From an uncultured Rhodanobacteraceae bacterium (GTDB lineage Bacteria > Pseudomonadota > Gammaproteobacteria > Xanthomonadales > Ahniellaceae), in contig CALMWD010000047.1 in the NCBI GenBank assembly GCA_937873105.1, positions 1 to 18,386 of the forward strand: a DNA stretch of 18,386 nucleotides, given 5' to 3'. This document shows, piece after piece, positions 6,288 through 14,316 of this stretch (the first letter of the stretch is position 1; each line of letters opens with the position of its first letter). The position numbers and the translations under genes are program-made. The notes below the pieces were generated by a model. It was not told the DNA's origin, made no database searches, and saw only the letters and a program-made list of their open reading frames with translations.

Positions 6288-8039
6288 CCGTCCGCCGCTG
6301 CCGACCAACACCGCTTCGTCGAATTGTTCGGCCAGGTGCCGTGGTTCGCGACCTTGCCCGAGGATGCGCGCGCGGCCCTGGCTGCGGGTTGCCGCTGGCG
6401 ACGGATCGCCGGGGGCGAGGCGCTGTTCTACGAGGGCGAGGCGTCGGATGCCGTCTACCTGCTCGTGCACGGCAGCCTCGCGGCCTTCCACAACGGCCGC
6501 GACGGCCAGTCGCGCATGATCGGCCAGATCATGGCCGGGGAAACCGTCGGCGAACTCGGGGTGCTGGTGTCGCGGCCGCGCTCGGCCACCATCCGCGCGC
6601 TGCGCGACAGCGAGCTGGTCGTGTTGCCGGCCGAACACCTGGAGGCGATGACCGCGTCGTTCCCGCAGGCGATGCTCGGGCTGGCGCGGCTGGCGCTGCG
6701 GCGGCGCGGCGAGTTGCAGGCGCACGACGCGACGCCGCGGACCATGGCGCTGCTGGCGCAGTCGCCCGGCGTCGACCTCCGCGCCGTGGCCGAGAGTCTG
6801 GCGCGGGCACTCGGCGCGTTCGGCAGCGTGCGCGTGCTCGACCATCGCGTGGCCGGCGGCGCGGCCGGCGATTATCACGCCATCGAGAAGGACTCGCGCT
6901 TCGTGATCTATCTCGCCGACGGCGACGATGCCGCCTGGCGCGATCAATGCCGGCGCCAGGCCGACGTGCTGCGGTTCGCGGTGCGCGCCGCCGAGCATGT
7001 GGCCGCCTGCGACGAATGGGCCGAGGCGCCGGATACGCTGGTCACGCGGCAGCAGCACCTGCTGCTGGTCCACGATGCCAAGCCGCGTTTCGGTGCGGCC
7101 CGTCGCTGGCACAGCCACTGTCGAAATGCGGTCCTGCATCACCTGCGCGACGACGCCGACATGGCCCGGCTGGCGCGCCTGCTGGCCGGCCGCAGCCTAG
7201 CCCTGGTCCTCTCGGGCGGCGGCGCCCGCGGTTTCGCCCACATCGGCGTGGTACGCGCGTTGCGCGAGGCCGGCCTCGAAATCGACAGCGTCGCCGGCAC
7301 CTCGATCGGCGCCGTGATCGGCGCGGCGGTGGCGGCGGAATGGTCGATCGAGGAGATGACCGAGCGCTTCCGCCAAGTGTTCTACGACCAGAACCCGTTG
7401 TCCGACTACACCCTGCCGCTGGTGTCGCTGGTGTCGGGACGGAAGATGTCGCGACTGCTGCAGGACACCTATGGCGAGCGCGACATCGAGGATCTGCTGC
7501 TGCCGTATTTCTGCGTCTCCGCGAACCTGACCCGCGGCGACGCGATGGTGCATCGCGAGGGCAAGCTGTGGCAGGCCCTGCGCGCCTCGGCGGCGATCCC
7601 GGGCCTGGTGCCGCCGGTGTTCAAGGACGGCGAGGTTTTCGTCGACGGCGGCGTCGTCAACAACCTGCCGGTGGACCTGATGCGGCAACAGCATCGCGGC
7701 GAGGTGATCGCGGTCGACATCGGCGCCGACTACGCCCTGCGGACCACCGTCGACGAATACGAATTGCCGCCGGCCTGGCGCCTGTGGGTGGAGAGCCGAA
7801 CCAGCCGCCGGCGCCCGACCCTGCGCGAGATCCTGCTGCGCGCCGGCATGGTCAATTCGGGCGCGCAAACCATCGCCGCGCGCGCCCAGACCAGCCTGCT
7901 GATCCAGCCCAAGCTGGCCGACATCGGCCTGCTCGACTGGAAGAGCTACTACCGCGCCATCGACCGCGGCTACCAGCACGCGCTGCGCCAGATCGGCGGG
8001 CCCAAGGACGCGCTCACCGACGAGACGCCGGTGTTCTGA
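6285..8039 (+). CDS. Cyclic nucleotide-binding, patatin-like phospholipase (NTE type)
   Basis: This is a 584-residue protein. Residues about 12-130 form a cyclic nucleotide-binding domain with a phosphate cassette VGELGVLVSRPRSAT, in which Glu90 and Arg99 are the usual cAMP/cGMP contacts. Residues about 150-300 are a linker domain I do not recognise. The patatin domain starts near 304 with SGGGARGFAHIG (310-321, oxyanion loop), then GTSIG with nucleophile Ser340, and FVDGG with Asp454 completing the Ser-Asp dyad. This is the layout of bacterial homologues of neuropathy target esterase, which hydrolyse phospholipids. No signal peptide is seen, so it probably acts on the inner membrane from the cytosol. 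The stop abuts the stop of the convergent M28 gene. Confidence 0.92.
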   Translation: MPSAAADQHRFVELFGQVPWFATLPEDARAALAAGCRWRRIAGGEALFYEGEASDAVYLLVHGSLAAFHNGRDGQSRMIGQIMAGETVGELGVLVSRPRSATIRALRDSELVVLPAEHLEAMTASFPQAMLGLARLALRRRGELQAHDATPRTMALLAQSPGVDLRAVAESLARALGAFGSVRVLDHRVAGGAAGDYHAIEKDSRFVIYLADGDDAAWRDQCRRQADVLRFAVRAAEHVAACDEWAEAPDTLVTRQQHLLLVHDAKPRFGAARRWHSHCRNAVLHHLRDDADMARLARLLAGRSLALVLSGGGARGFAHIGVVRALREAGLEIDSVAGTSIGAVIGAAVAAEWSIEEMTERFRQVFYDQNPLSDYTLPLVSLVSGRKMSRLLQDTYGERDIEDLLLPYFCVSANLTRGDAMVHREGKLWQALRASAAIPGLVPPVFKDGEVFVDGGVVNNLPVDLMRQQHRGEVIAVDIGADYALRTTVDEYELPPAWRLWVESRTSRRRPTLREILLRAGMVNSGAQTIAARAQTSLLIQPKLADIGLLDWKSYYRAIDRGYQHALRQIGGPKDALTDETPVF

Positions 8040-9383
8040 TCACTCGAAGCCGTCGCGGAACAGCGCGCTCGCCTCGAAACCCGCGGCTTCGGCGAGCACC
8101 GCAGCGTTCATCTTGAGCACGCCGCCACCCATGTCGAGCGCGTTGCTGATCGTCCCCGGCAGATCGTTGGTCCTGTGGTAGCCGGGATACAGGTCGTAGT
8201 CGTACTCGATCACGAGCAGCGAGGGCACGCCGCGGTTGATGAAGGGCATGTGGTCCGATCCGAACGGATTCGTCGACGTGTGCGGCACGAGTTCGCCGGC
8301 GTAGTCGGCGACGGCCGACTGGAAGGGCGGGAACACGGTCGACAGCGTCGACGAGGTTTCCAGCAGCACATCGAGCTGGCCGTCCTGCGAATAGCCGATC
8401 ATGTCCATGATCAGCGCCAGCTGGATCTTCGGCAGATGGCCGTTCGGCCGCAGCGCATCCTCGACCCAGCGCGTGCTGCCGATCAGGCCCTGCTCCTCGC
8501 CCGAGAAGCAGGTGAAGATCATCGTGCGCTGCGGCGGAAAGCGCGTGAACACCTCGGCCATCTCGACCACCGCCGCACAACCGGAGGCGTTGTCTTCGGC
8601 ACCGGGCGCCGCCGCCGTGCTGCCGCCATTGGTCTGGATCGAATCGTAATGCGCGCCGACGATGATCCACTCGTCCGGCAGGTTCGTGCCGGCGAGCGTG
8701 CCGATGACATTGACCTGGGGCACGGCCACGGTGCCGGTCATCGGGAACGAGTAGGTCGACGTCTGCAGCCCCAGGCTGGCGAACTTGCCGAGCAGCCAGT
8801 CGCGTGCATTGGCGATGTCGCTGCGCCGGCTCGATCGGTCGTAGGTGGCGAGATGCGAGAGCACCCCGAACCAGCGGTCGCGGCCGACCGCGTCGACGCG
8901 CTGCTGCACGTCCGGATTGGCGGCGCGCTTGGCGCGGTCGAGCAGGCCGCGTGCACGCCAGTCCTGCGCCAGGCTGCGGTTGGGCACGACGGGCCGCCAT
9001 TCCGACCGCTCGGGCAGGCGATACGGCAACAGCGTCGCCGGCGCGCGCACCAGCGCATGGCGACCGGCCCGCGCGATCGCCGGCAGGGGCGCGCTCGGAT
9101 GCAGGGGGCAACCGCGCGCCTGCAAGGCCAGATCGTCGGGCCGGATCCCGCCGAGATCGTCGATGATGCGCTCGCCCTCGACCAGTTCGGGCCAGGCCGT
9201 CACCGGTGCGGCCACGAGCAGGCGGTCGTCGAGTTCCAGCCACCAGCCGCCCCGGTCTTCGATGACACGGGTATACGCGGCCAGTTCGTCCTGCGGCAGG
9301 TCGCCGAGCGCGATCGTGGCCGCCGGCATCGGCAGGACGGTGGTCAGGCCCATCTGCAGGCCGAGCGCGAGTGAAGAGAACAT
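8040..9383 (-). CDS. M28-family zinc aminopeptidase, paralogue 1, with C-terminal DGFE tail
   Basis: This is a 447-residue protein. The M28 di-zinc site is complete: His245 (AHYDS), Asp264 (GAEDNASG), Glu296 catalytic with Glu297 (GEEQG), Asp327 (MDMIG) and His403 (YHRT). Such enzymes are usually exported aminopeptidases or carboxypeptidases. Residues 1-26 are hydrophobic like a signal peptide but contain no Lys or Arg, which is unusual. Residues 27-150 are an N-terminal region shared with the next gene. The protein ends LFRDGFE, a tail also found on the beta-helix protein further right. The ATG at 9381-9383 has a GGAAGAA ribosome-binding site; a longer in-frame start at 9446 would lie inside the upstream gene. 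It follows its paralogue by 16 bases, so the two are probably co-transcribed. Confidence 0.9.
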   Translation of the reverse strand: MFSSLALGLQMGLTTVLPMPAATIALGDLPQDELAAYTRVIEDRGGWWLELDDRLLVAAPVTAWPELVEGERIIDDLGGIRPDDLALQARGCPLHPSAPLPAIARAGRHALVRAPATLLPYRLPERSEWRPVVPNRSLAQDWRARGLLDRAKRAANPDVQQRVDAVGRDRWFGVLSHLATYDRSSRRSDIANARDWLLGKFASLGLQTSTYSFPMTGTVAVPQVNVIGTLAGTNLPDEWIIVGAHYDSIQTNGGSTAAAPGAEDNASGCAAVVEMAEVFTRFPPQRTMIFTCFSGEEQGLIGSTRWVEDALRPNGHLPKIQLALIMDMIGYSQDGQLDVLLETSSTLSTVFPPFQSAVADYAGELVPHTSTNPFGSDHMPFINRGVPSLLVIEYDYDLYPGYHRTNDLPGTISNALDMGGGVLKMNAAVLAEAAGFEASALFRDGFE

Positions 9384-9399
9384 CGGCGGTTCTTCCGGA

Positions 9400-10749
9400 T
9401 TATTCGAAGCCGTCGCGCAGCACCGGCGTCTCGAAACCCCCGGCATCGGCCAGCACGGCGATGTTCATCTTCAGGATCCCGCCACCCATCTCCTGTGCGC
9501 GGGTGAGGTTCGCGGGCACATCGGTGGTCCGGTGGTAGTGCTGGTAGCCGAAGGGCATCGACGGCGAATAGTCGTTCTCGATGGTCAGCAAGGACGGCAC
9601 GCCACGGTTGATGAAGGGCATGTGGTCCGAGCAGCAGGCGATGGTGTCGGTGAGCACGCGCAGCTCCGGCGCATAGGTCGCGGCGGCGGCGGCGAAGGCC
9701 GGGAACACGCCGGACAGGCTGCTGCTGGTTTCCAGCAGCACGTCGAGATCGGCATCGCCGGAGTAGCCGATCATGTCCATGATCACGGCGAGATCGACCT
9801 TGGCCAGGTCGCCGCCGGCCTCCAGGGATTGGGCATAGGCCGAGCCGCCGTACAGGCCCTGTTCCTCGCCGGCGAAGCAGACGAAGACCATCGTGCGCTG
9901 CGGCGGGAACTGCGAGAACACGCGCGCGGCCTCGACCACGCCGGCGCAGCCCGAGGCGTTGTCCTCGGCGCCAGGCGACTGGTTCGGATCGTTGATGCTC
10001 TGCTGGCGCGAATCGTAATGACCGCCGACGATGACCCACTCGTCCGGGTACAGGCTGCCGGTGCGGCGCGCGATGACGTTCTCCACCTGGGTCGCGGTGC
10101 CGCCGATCGTGAAGGTCTGGGTGGACACCTGCAGCCCGAGGGCCGAGAACTCGCCGATCAGCCAGTCGCGCGCCTGGTCGATGCCGCTGCCGTACGAGGA
10201 GCGGTCGTAACTCGCGAGCGTCGACAGGGTGTCGAACCAGCGCTGGGTATCGATCGCATCGACGCGCAACTGCACTTCCGGGTCGGGTGCGCCCTTGGCC
10301 ATGGCCAGCAGGCCGCGCGCGCGCAGGTCCTTGGTGAGGACGCGGTTCGGCACCACCGGCCGCCACTCGGACACGTCCGGGGCCTTGTACGGCAGCAAGG
10401 TGGCCGGCGTGCGCACCAGGGCGAAGCGTCCGGTGTCGGCGATGGACGGCAGGGCCGGGCCTTCGTCGACGCCGCAGGCGCGCGTCTGCAGGGCCAGGTC
10501 GTCGGGACGGATCCAGCCGAGGTCGGCGACGACGCGTTCGCCCGCCAACAGATCCGGCAACCGCGACGGCGGTGCGACGACCAGCAGCCGGTTCTCCATC
10601 TCCAGCCACCAGCCGCCGTCCTGTTCGATCTGGCGCGTGTAGCGGTCGAGTTCGAACTGCGGATGATGGTCGAGCGCAATCAGCGCTGCCGGCATCGGCA
10701 GGGCCGTGGTCAGTCCCATCTGCAATCCGAAGGCAAGCGGCGAGAACAT
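9400..10749 (-). CDS. M28-family zinc aminopeptidase, paralogue 2, with C-terminal DGFE tail
   Basis: This 449-residue protein aligns end to end with its neighbour at roughly 60% identity by eye, so the pair is a tandem duplication. All M28 ligands are present: His244 (GHYDS), Asp263 (AEDNASG), Glu295/Glu296 (GEEQG), Asp325 (MDMIG) and His406 (HYHRT). It keeps CCSDHMPF around 372-379, whereas paralogue 1 has FGSDHMPF, so the cysteine pair differs. The hydrophobic N-terminus (MFSPLAFGLQMGLTT) again lacks basic residues. The last residues are VLRDGFE. The ATG at 10747-10749 has a GGAG ribosome-binding site, and the frame meets a stop upstream with no other ATG or GTG, so the start is fixed. It is the first gene of the pair. 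Confidence 0.9.
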   Translation of the reverse strand: MFSPLAFGLQMGLTTALPMPAALIALDHHPQFELDRYTRQIEQDGGWWLEMENRLLVVAPPSRLPDLLAGERVVADLGWIRPDDLALQTRACGVDEGPALPSIADTGRFALVRTPATLLPYKAPDVSEWRPVVPNRVLTKDLRARGLLAMAKGAPDPEVQLRVDAIDTQRWFDTLSTLASYDRSSYGSGIDQARDWLIGEFSALGLQVSTQTFTIGGTATQVENVIARRTGSLYPDEWVIVGGHYDSRQQSINDPNQSPGAEDNASGCAGVVEAARVFSQFPPQRTMVFVCFAGEEQGLYGGSAYAQSLEAGGDLAKVDLAVIMDMIGYSGDADLDVLLETSSSLSGVFPAFAAAAATYAPELRVLTDTIACCSDHMPFINRGVPSLLTIENDYSPSMPFGYQHYHRTTDVPANLTRAQEMGGGILKMNIAVLADAGGFETPVLRDGFE

Positions 10750-10850
10750 GGTGGCTCCACAGGCAGAGGCGGCAAGTCTAGCGTCGCCGCGGGTCCCTCA
10801 CGCTGCCACGCCGGTCACGCTATGGTGTGCGCACGCGGCGGACGCAGACG
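10750..10850. promoter_or_regulatory. Divergent promoter region, M28 pair and methyltransferase
   Basis: This 101-base gap separates two divergent genes, so it must hold both promoters. Candidate -10 elements are TAGACT on the minus strand (10775-10780) for the peptidases and TATGGT on the plus strand (10821-10826) for the methyltransferase. Neither has a convincing -35 element, so the exact sites are uncertain. Confidence 0.35.
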
Positions 10851-11492
10851 ATGAGCTCGGATTCCCACTGGCAGCAGGTGTATACGAGCAAGGCGACCGA
10901 TGCGGTCAGCTGGTACCGGCCGCATCTCGACCGGTCGCTCGCCTTCGTGGACGCCCTCGGCCTCGACCACGACGCGCCGATCATCGACGTCGGCGCCGGT
11001 GCCTCGACCCTGGTCGACGACCTGCTCGCGCGCGGATTCCGCGACCTCACCGTGAACGACATCGCCGAGGCGGCCCTGGCGCATACACGTGCGCGGCTCT
11101 CGGCCCGGCCCGCGGAGCAGCGGCTGCAGTGCCGCGTCGGCGACATCACCACCCTCGAGCTGCCGCAGGCGCATTACGCGCTCTGGCACGACCGCGCCGT
11201 GTTCCATTTCCTGACCGATGCGGCGCGACGCGACGCCTATGTCGCCCAATCCGCGCGCGCGGTTCGCGGCGGCGGCCATCTGCTCGTCGCGACCTTCGCG
11301 CCCGACGGCCCCGAACGCTGCAGCGGCCTGCCCGTGCAACGCTACGACGCGGATGCGCTTGCTGCCGTCTTCGCACCGCACTTCACCCGCATCGACGACG
11401 CGCGCGAGCAACACCCGACCCCGTTCGGCACCACGCAGTCGTTCCAGTACGTGCTGCTGCGACGACGAACTGCGCCTACAGCGCGCGCATGA
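10851..11492 (+). CDS. Class I SAM-dependent methyltransferase
   Basis: This is a 213-residue cytosolic protein. It opens HWQQVYTSKATDAVSWYRPH, a typical start for one widespread family of small methyltransferases. SAM motif I is IIDVGAGASTLVDDLL (44-59), motif II falls at TVNDIAEAAL (67-76), and WHDRAVFHFLTD (112-123) is the family's conserved motif IV region. The ending TPFGTTQSFQYVLLRR is also conserved in the family. The substrate is unknown and should not be guessed from the sequence. The ATG at 10851 is chosen over the in-frame GTG at 10827 because it begins at the conserved N-terminus; only a weak purine-rich site precedes it. Its last 17 bases overlap the end of the convergent hicA gene. 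Confidence 0.88.
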   Translation: MSSDSHWQQVYTSKATDAVSWYRPHLDRSLAFVDALGLDHDAPIIDVGAGASTLVDDLLARGFRDLTVNDIAEAALAHTRARLSARPAEQRLQCRVGDITTLELPQAHYALWHDRAVFHFLTDAARRDAYVAQSARAVRGGGHLLVATFAPDGPERCSGLPVQRYDADALAAVFAPHFTRIDDAREQHPTPFGTTQSFQYVLLRRRTAPTARA

Positions 11493-11694
11493 GCTCTTCG
11501 ACGGACACGCCGGCTTGCTTGAGCAGGCCATGCAGCGTGCCCTTCTTCAGCTCGCGATGATTCGGCACGACGCAACCACCGGCGCCACGGCGCATCACGA
11601 TATGGCTGCCGTTCTGGCGCGCCACGTGGAATCCCAGTTTTTGCAGGGCGGCCACGACCTCGGCACCCGATGGGTGCGGAAGGTTAGGCGGCAC
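11476..11694 (-). CDS. hicA: HicA-family mRNA interferase toxin
   Basis: This 72-residue protein has the double-stranded RNA-binding-like HicA fold. SGAEVVAALQKLGFHVARQN is followed by GSHIVMRR with the catalytic His31, and then by CVVPNHRELKKGTLHGLLKQ and AGVSVEELMRAL. These are the standard HicA blocks at full length. HicA toxins cut mRNA independently of the ribosome and are held inactive by HicB. The start is taken as the GTG at 11692-11694, giving MPPNLPHPSG; this overlaps the hicB stop by 11 bases. The upstream part of the open frame runs through hicB and is not family-like. The 3' end overlaps the convergent methyltransferase gene by 17 bases, which is tight for two unrelated genes. 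Confidence 0.9.
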   Translation of the reverse strand: MPPNLPHPSGAEVVAALQKLGFHVARQNGSHIVMRRGAGGCVVPNHRELKKGTLHGLLKQAGVSVEELMRAL

Positions 11695-11893
11695 GCACGT
11701 CGATATCGAATGTGGTAACGAGCGGGCGTCCGCCGATCGTCGTGGGGAATTCTTCGAGATAAAGCGCCGTCGCTTCGCGCAGGTTGGCGAGCGCTTCGTC
11801 CAGCGATTCACCTTGCGTGGTCGTCCCCGTCTCCGGATTGACGGCGACGAAGCCACCTTCCGGTGCCGGCATCAGGACTGCAGTCAATTGCAT
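11684..11893 (-). CDS. hicB: HicB-like antitoxin (short form)
   Basis: This 69-residue protein has the partial RNase H-like HicB core. It shows the GGFVAVNPETGTTTQGESLD stretch and then EALANLREATALYLEEF, matching the usual pattern of pathway-type HicB antitoxins. It would bind and block HicA. The C-terminal DNA-binding domain (HTH or ribbon-helix-helix) found in many HicB proteins is absent, so autoregulation, if any, needs another route. The antitoxin gene comes first, the reverse of the classical E. coli hicAB order but common elsewhere. The ATG at 11891-11893 has a GGAGGG ribosome-binding site. Confidence 0.88.
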   Translation of the reverse strand: MQLTAVLMPAPEGGFVAVNPETGTTTQGESLDEALANLREATALYLEEFPTTIGGRPLVTTFDIDVRAA

Positions 11894-11916
11894 GGCATGA
11901 ACCCTCCGTCGTTGAA

Positions 11917-11931
11917 GGGCATTATCTGCCC
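11917..11931 (-). promoter_or_regulatory. -10-like element within an inverted repeat upstream of hicBA
   Basis: On the minus strand GATAAT (11921-11926) resembles a -10 element and leaves room for the hicB ribosome-binding site. It sits inside the 5-bp inverted repeat GGGCA (11917-11921) / TGCCC (11927-11931), a possible operator. The -35 region is weak. The short arms keep confidence low. Confidence 0.35.
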
Positions 11932-11957
11932 AGTCGGCGATGGTTGCGAGCGGCCAC

Positions 11958-14255
11958 TCACCGCTTCAACTTGCGATGGAAGAAGTCGAGGATGGCGTTG
12001 TTGGCGTGTTTCTTCATCCACGGCGCGGCGATGCCGTGCTTGCCGCCGGGATAGGTCATCAGCTCGAAGGCTTTGCCGCGTTGTTGCAGGGCGCTCATCA
12101 GCTTGGTGCTGTGGGTGAACAGCACGTTGTCGTCGGCCATGCCGTGGATCAGCAGCAGGTCCGAGCGCATGCCGTCGAGATGGGCGAACACGCTGCTGTT
12201 CGCGTAGCCCTCGGCGTTGTCCTTCGGATGGTCCATGTAGCGCTCGGTGTAGTGCGTGTCGTAGAGCGCCCAGTCGGTGACCGGGGCGCCGGCCACGACC
12301 GCGGCGAAATCGTCGCTGGCCTGGCCCAGTACCTGCAGGGCCATGTAGCCGCCGTAGCTCCAGCCGTAGAAGCCGATCTTCTCGCCGTCGATCCAGGGCT
12401 GCGCGCGCAGCCACTTCACGCCCTCGCGCTGGTCGACTACCTCGACCGTGCCCATCCTGCGGAACAGCGCTTCCTCGAAGGCCTTGCCGCGCCGGTACAT
12501 GCCGCGGTTGTCGAGCTGGAACACGACGAAGCCGTTGCGCGCCAGCACCTGGATGAAGCCTTCGGTCCAACCCTGGGTGACGTACTGGCCGTGCGGCCCG
12601 CCGTAGATGTAGACGATGGCCGGATACTTCTTCGCGGCATCGAAGTCCGCCGGCTTGAATACGCGGTACGGCAGCTTCTGGCCCTCGGTACCGGTGATCT
12701 CGCCGAACTCCGGCACCGAATGCTCGGCGGCATAGGGCCAGTAGGGATGGCCTTCCTTCAGTTCGTTGGCTTCGAGCACGGCCAGTTCGGCGCCGTCGGC
12801 GTCGAACAGGCGCACGCGCGGCGGCGTGCGCGGATCGGAATGGGTCGCGACGAAGACGTTGGCCTGCTTGGGAAAGCTGGCGTTGTGCATGCCGGCTTCG
12901 CGGGTGATCTGCCGGACTTCCTTCACCGGCAGGGACAGCGGGGACATGTAGACGTGCTTCTGCGTCGGGTCGGGCCCGCCCGAGGCGAAGAACACGCGGT
13001 CGTTGTGCTCGTCGACGGCGAGCAGGCCGTCGACCACCCAGCCTTCCGGCGTCAAGGCATGCTTGAGCGTGCCGTCGCGGCCATGCAGGTACAGGCGCTT
13101 GAAGCCGTCGCGCTCGCTGGCCCAGAGGAAGTCGCCGCTGTCGAGGAAATGCAGGTCGTCGTGCAGGTTGATCCAGGTCTCGCTGGTTTCGCTGAGCAGG
13201 GTCGAGATGGTGCCGTCGGCGGCCGACCAGGCGCGCAGGTCCAGTCGACGCTGGTTGCGCGACTGCACCTGGTAGCTGAGCGCGCCGGCATCGGCGGTCC
13301 ATTCGGCGCGCGCGAGATAGATGTCGGTGTCCTCGCCCAGGTCGATCCAGCGCGTGTTCGCCACCGCCGGCAGCAGGGCCGCGCCCGTCTGCGTGCCCGC
13401 CAGCGCGGCCGGCGCGGCGTCGCGCAGGCGCACCACGCCCAGCTTGATCGTCGCCTTCGCCTGGCCCGCCGCCGGATAACGCTGTTCGATGACGGTGGTG
13501 TCCTCGGCATGAATCTCGAAGCGGCGCTGCACCGGCACCGGCGATTCGTCGACGCGCGCGAAGGCGATCATCGAATCGTCCGGCGCCCACCAGTAGCCGT
13601 CGAAGCGGCCCATTTCCTCCTGGGCGATGAATTCGGCGCTGCCGTTGCTGATCAGGCCGCCGCCGTCGGTGGTCAGCTGGATCGAACGATCGGTCTTGAG
13701 TTCGATGACCCACAGGTTCTGGTTGCGCACGAAACTGACGTAGTTGCCCTTCGGCGACACCTTGGCCTCGGTCGCGAAACCGAGTGCCTTGTTGGTCAGC
13801 TTGCGCACCCGATTGGCCTGTTGCGTCTCGTCGGCGGCGAGGTCGTAGAGGAACAGTTCGCCATTGAGCGGAAACAGCAGCCGGGCGCCGTCCGGCGAGA
13901 AGCCGTACTCGACGATGCCCTTGAGGCTCGCCGTACGCGCGCGTTCGCGCTTCGCCTTTTCCTCGTCCGACAGCTGTTCCTCTTCCGGCAGCAACACCTT
14001 GGAATCGACCAGCAGCCGGGTCTGCTTCGAGGCGATGTCGTATTCCCAGAGGTCGAGCTGGAACTGGTCGGTGTCCTTGCCGCGCAGAAAGGTCACGCGC
14101 TGGCCGTCCGGCGACACCTTGAGGTTCTGCGGCGTCTTCCCGGCCAGTGCAGGCGCCTCGACCAGGCGGTCCATCGTCAGTTGTTCGGCATGCAGGTTCG
14201 TCATCGGCCACACCATCGCACTGGCCAGCACGGCCGCGGTGAATACGTTGCGCAT
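11958..14255 (-). CDS. Dipeptidyl peptidase IV (S9B family)
   Basis: This is a 765-residue exported protein. Residues 1-23 are a signal peptide (one Arg, a hydrophobic core, then LHA before the mature EQL). Residues about 40-500 form a beta-propeller containing QEEMGRFDGYWW, whose Glu213-Glu214 pair anchors the substrate N-terminus in DPP IV. The alpha/beta-hydrolase domain follows, with YGGP (551-554), GWSYGGYM with nucleophile Ser633, ADDN with Asp708, and GGKHG with His740. It should release X-Pro dipeptides in the periplasm or outside. The ATG at 14253-14255 has a GGGAG ribosome-binding site. A weak promoter may lie at 14280-14308 (TAGAAC, 17 bases, TTTCAC). Unlike the two M28 enzymes it ends RKLKR, without a GFE tail. 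Confidence 0.95.
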   Translation of the reverse strand: MRNVFTAAVLASAMVWPMTNLHAEQLTMDRLVEAPALAGKTPQNLKVSPDGQRVTFLRGKDTDQFQLDLWEYDIASKQTRLLVDSKVLLPEEEQLSDEEKAKRERARTASLKGIVEYGFSPDGARLLFPLNGELFLYDLAADETQQANRVRKLTNKALGFATEAKVSPKGNYVSFVRNQNLWVIELKTDRSIQLTTDGGGLISNGSAEFIAQEEMGRFDGYWWAPDDSMIAFARVDESPVPVQRRFEIHAEDTTVIEQRYPAAGQAKATIKLGVVRLRDAAPAALAGTQTGAALLPAVANTRWIDLGEDTDIYLARAEWTADAGALSYQVQSRNQRRLDLRAWSAADGTISTLLSETSETWINLHDDLHFLDSGDFLWASERDGFKRLYLHGRDGTLKHALTPEGWVVDGLLAVDEHNDRVFFASGGPDPTQKHVYMSPLSLPVKEVRQITREAGMHNASFPKQANVFVATHSDPRTPPRVRLFDADGAELAVLEANELKEGHPYWPYAAEHSVPEFGEITGTEGQKLPYRVFKPADFDAAKKYPAIVYIYGGPHGQYVTQGWTEGFIQVLARNGFVVFQLDNRGMYRRGKAFEEALFRRMGTVEVVDQREGVKWLRAQPWIDGEKIGFYGWSYGGYMALQVLGQASDDFAAVVAGAPVTDWALYDTHYTERYMDHPKDNAEGYANSSVFAHLDGMRSDLLLIHGMADDNVLFTHSTKLMSALQQRGKAFELMTYPGGKHGIAAPWMKKHANNAILDFFHRKLKR

Positions 14256-14316
14256 CGGTTCGCTCCCAGGGGACGGCGTGTTCTAGCACCGAGCGCGTGG
14301 CGGTGAAAGCAAGGCC

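Noticed and set aside
2182..6519. A very long plus-strand open frame of 1445 codons antisense to aroE, the GGDEF gene and prlC
   Set aside because: It is exactly opposite three genes with clear catalytic motifs. Its product is low-complexity, rich in Arg, Gly, Ala and Gln, and resembles no fold. Long antisense frames are expected at this GC content.
8845..10854. A plus-strand open frame of 669 codons opposite the M28 pair
   Set aside because: It covers two genes with complete metal sites on the other strand, and the duplicated pattern in its product merely mirrors the tandem paralogues.
11940..14306. A plus-strand open frame of 788 codons opposite DPP IV
   Set aside because: It is an antisense shadow of a gene with a full catalytic triad; the composition is typical of reverse-strand translation and no start signals are present.
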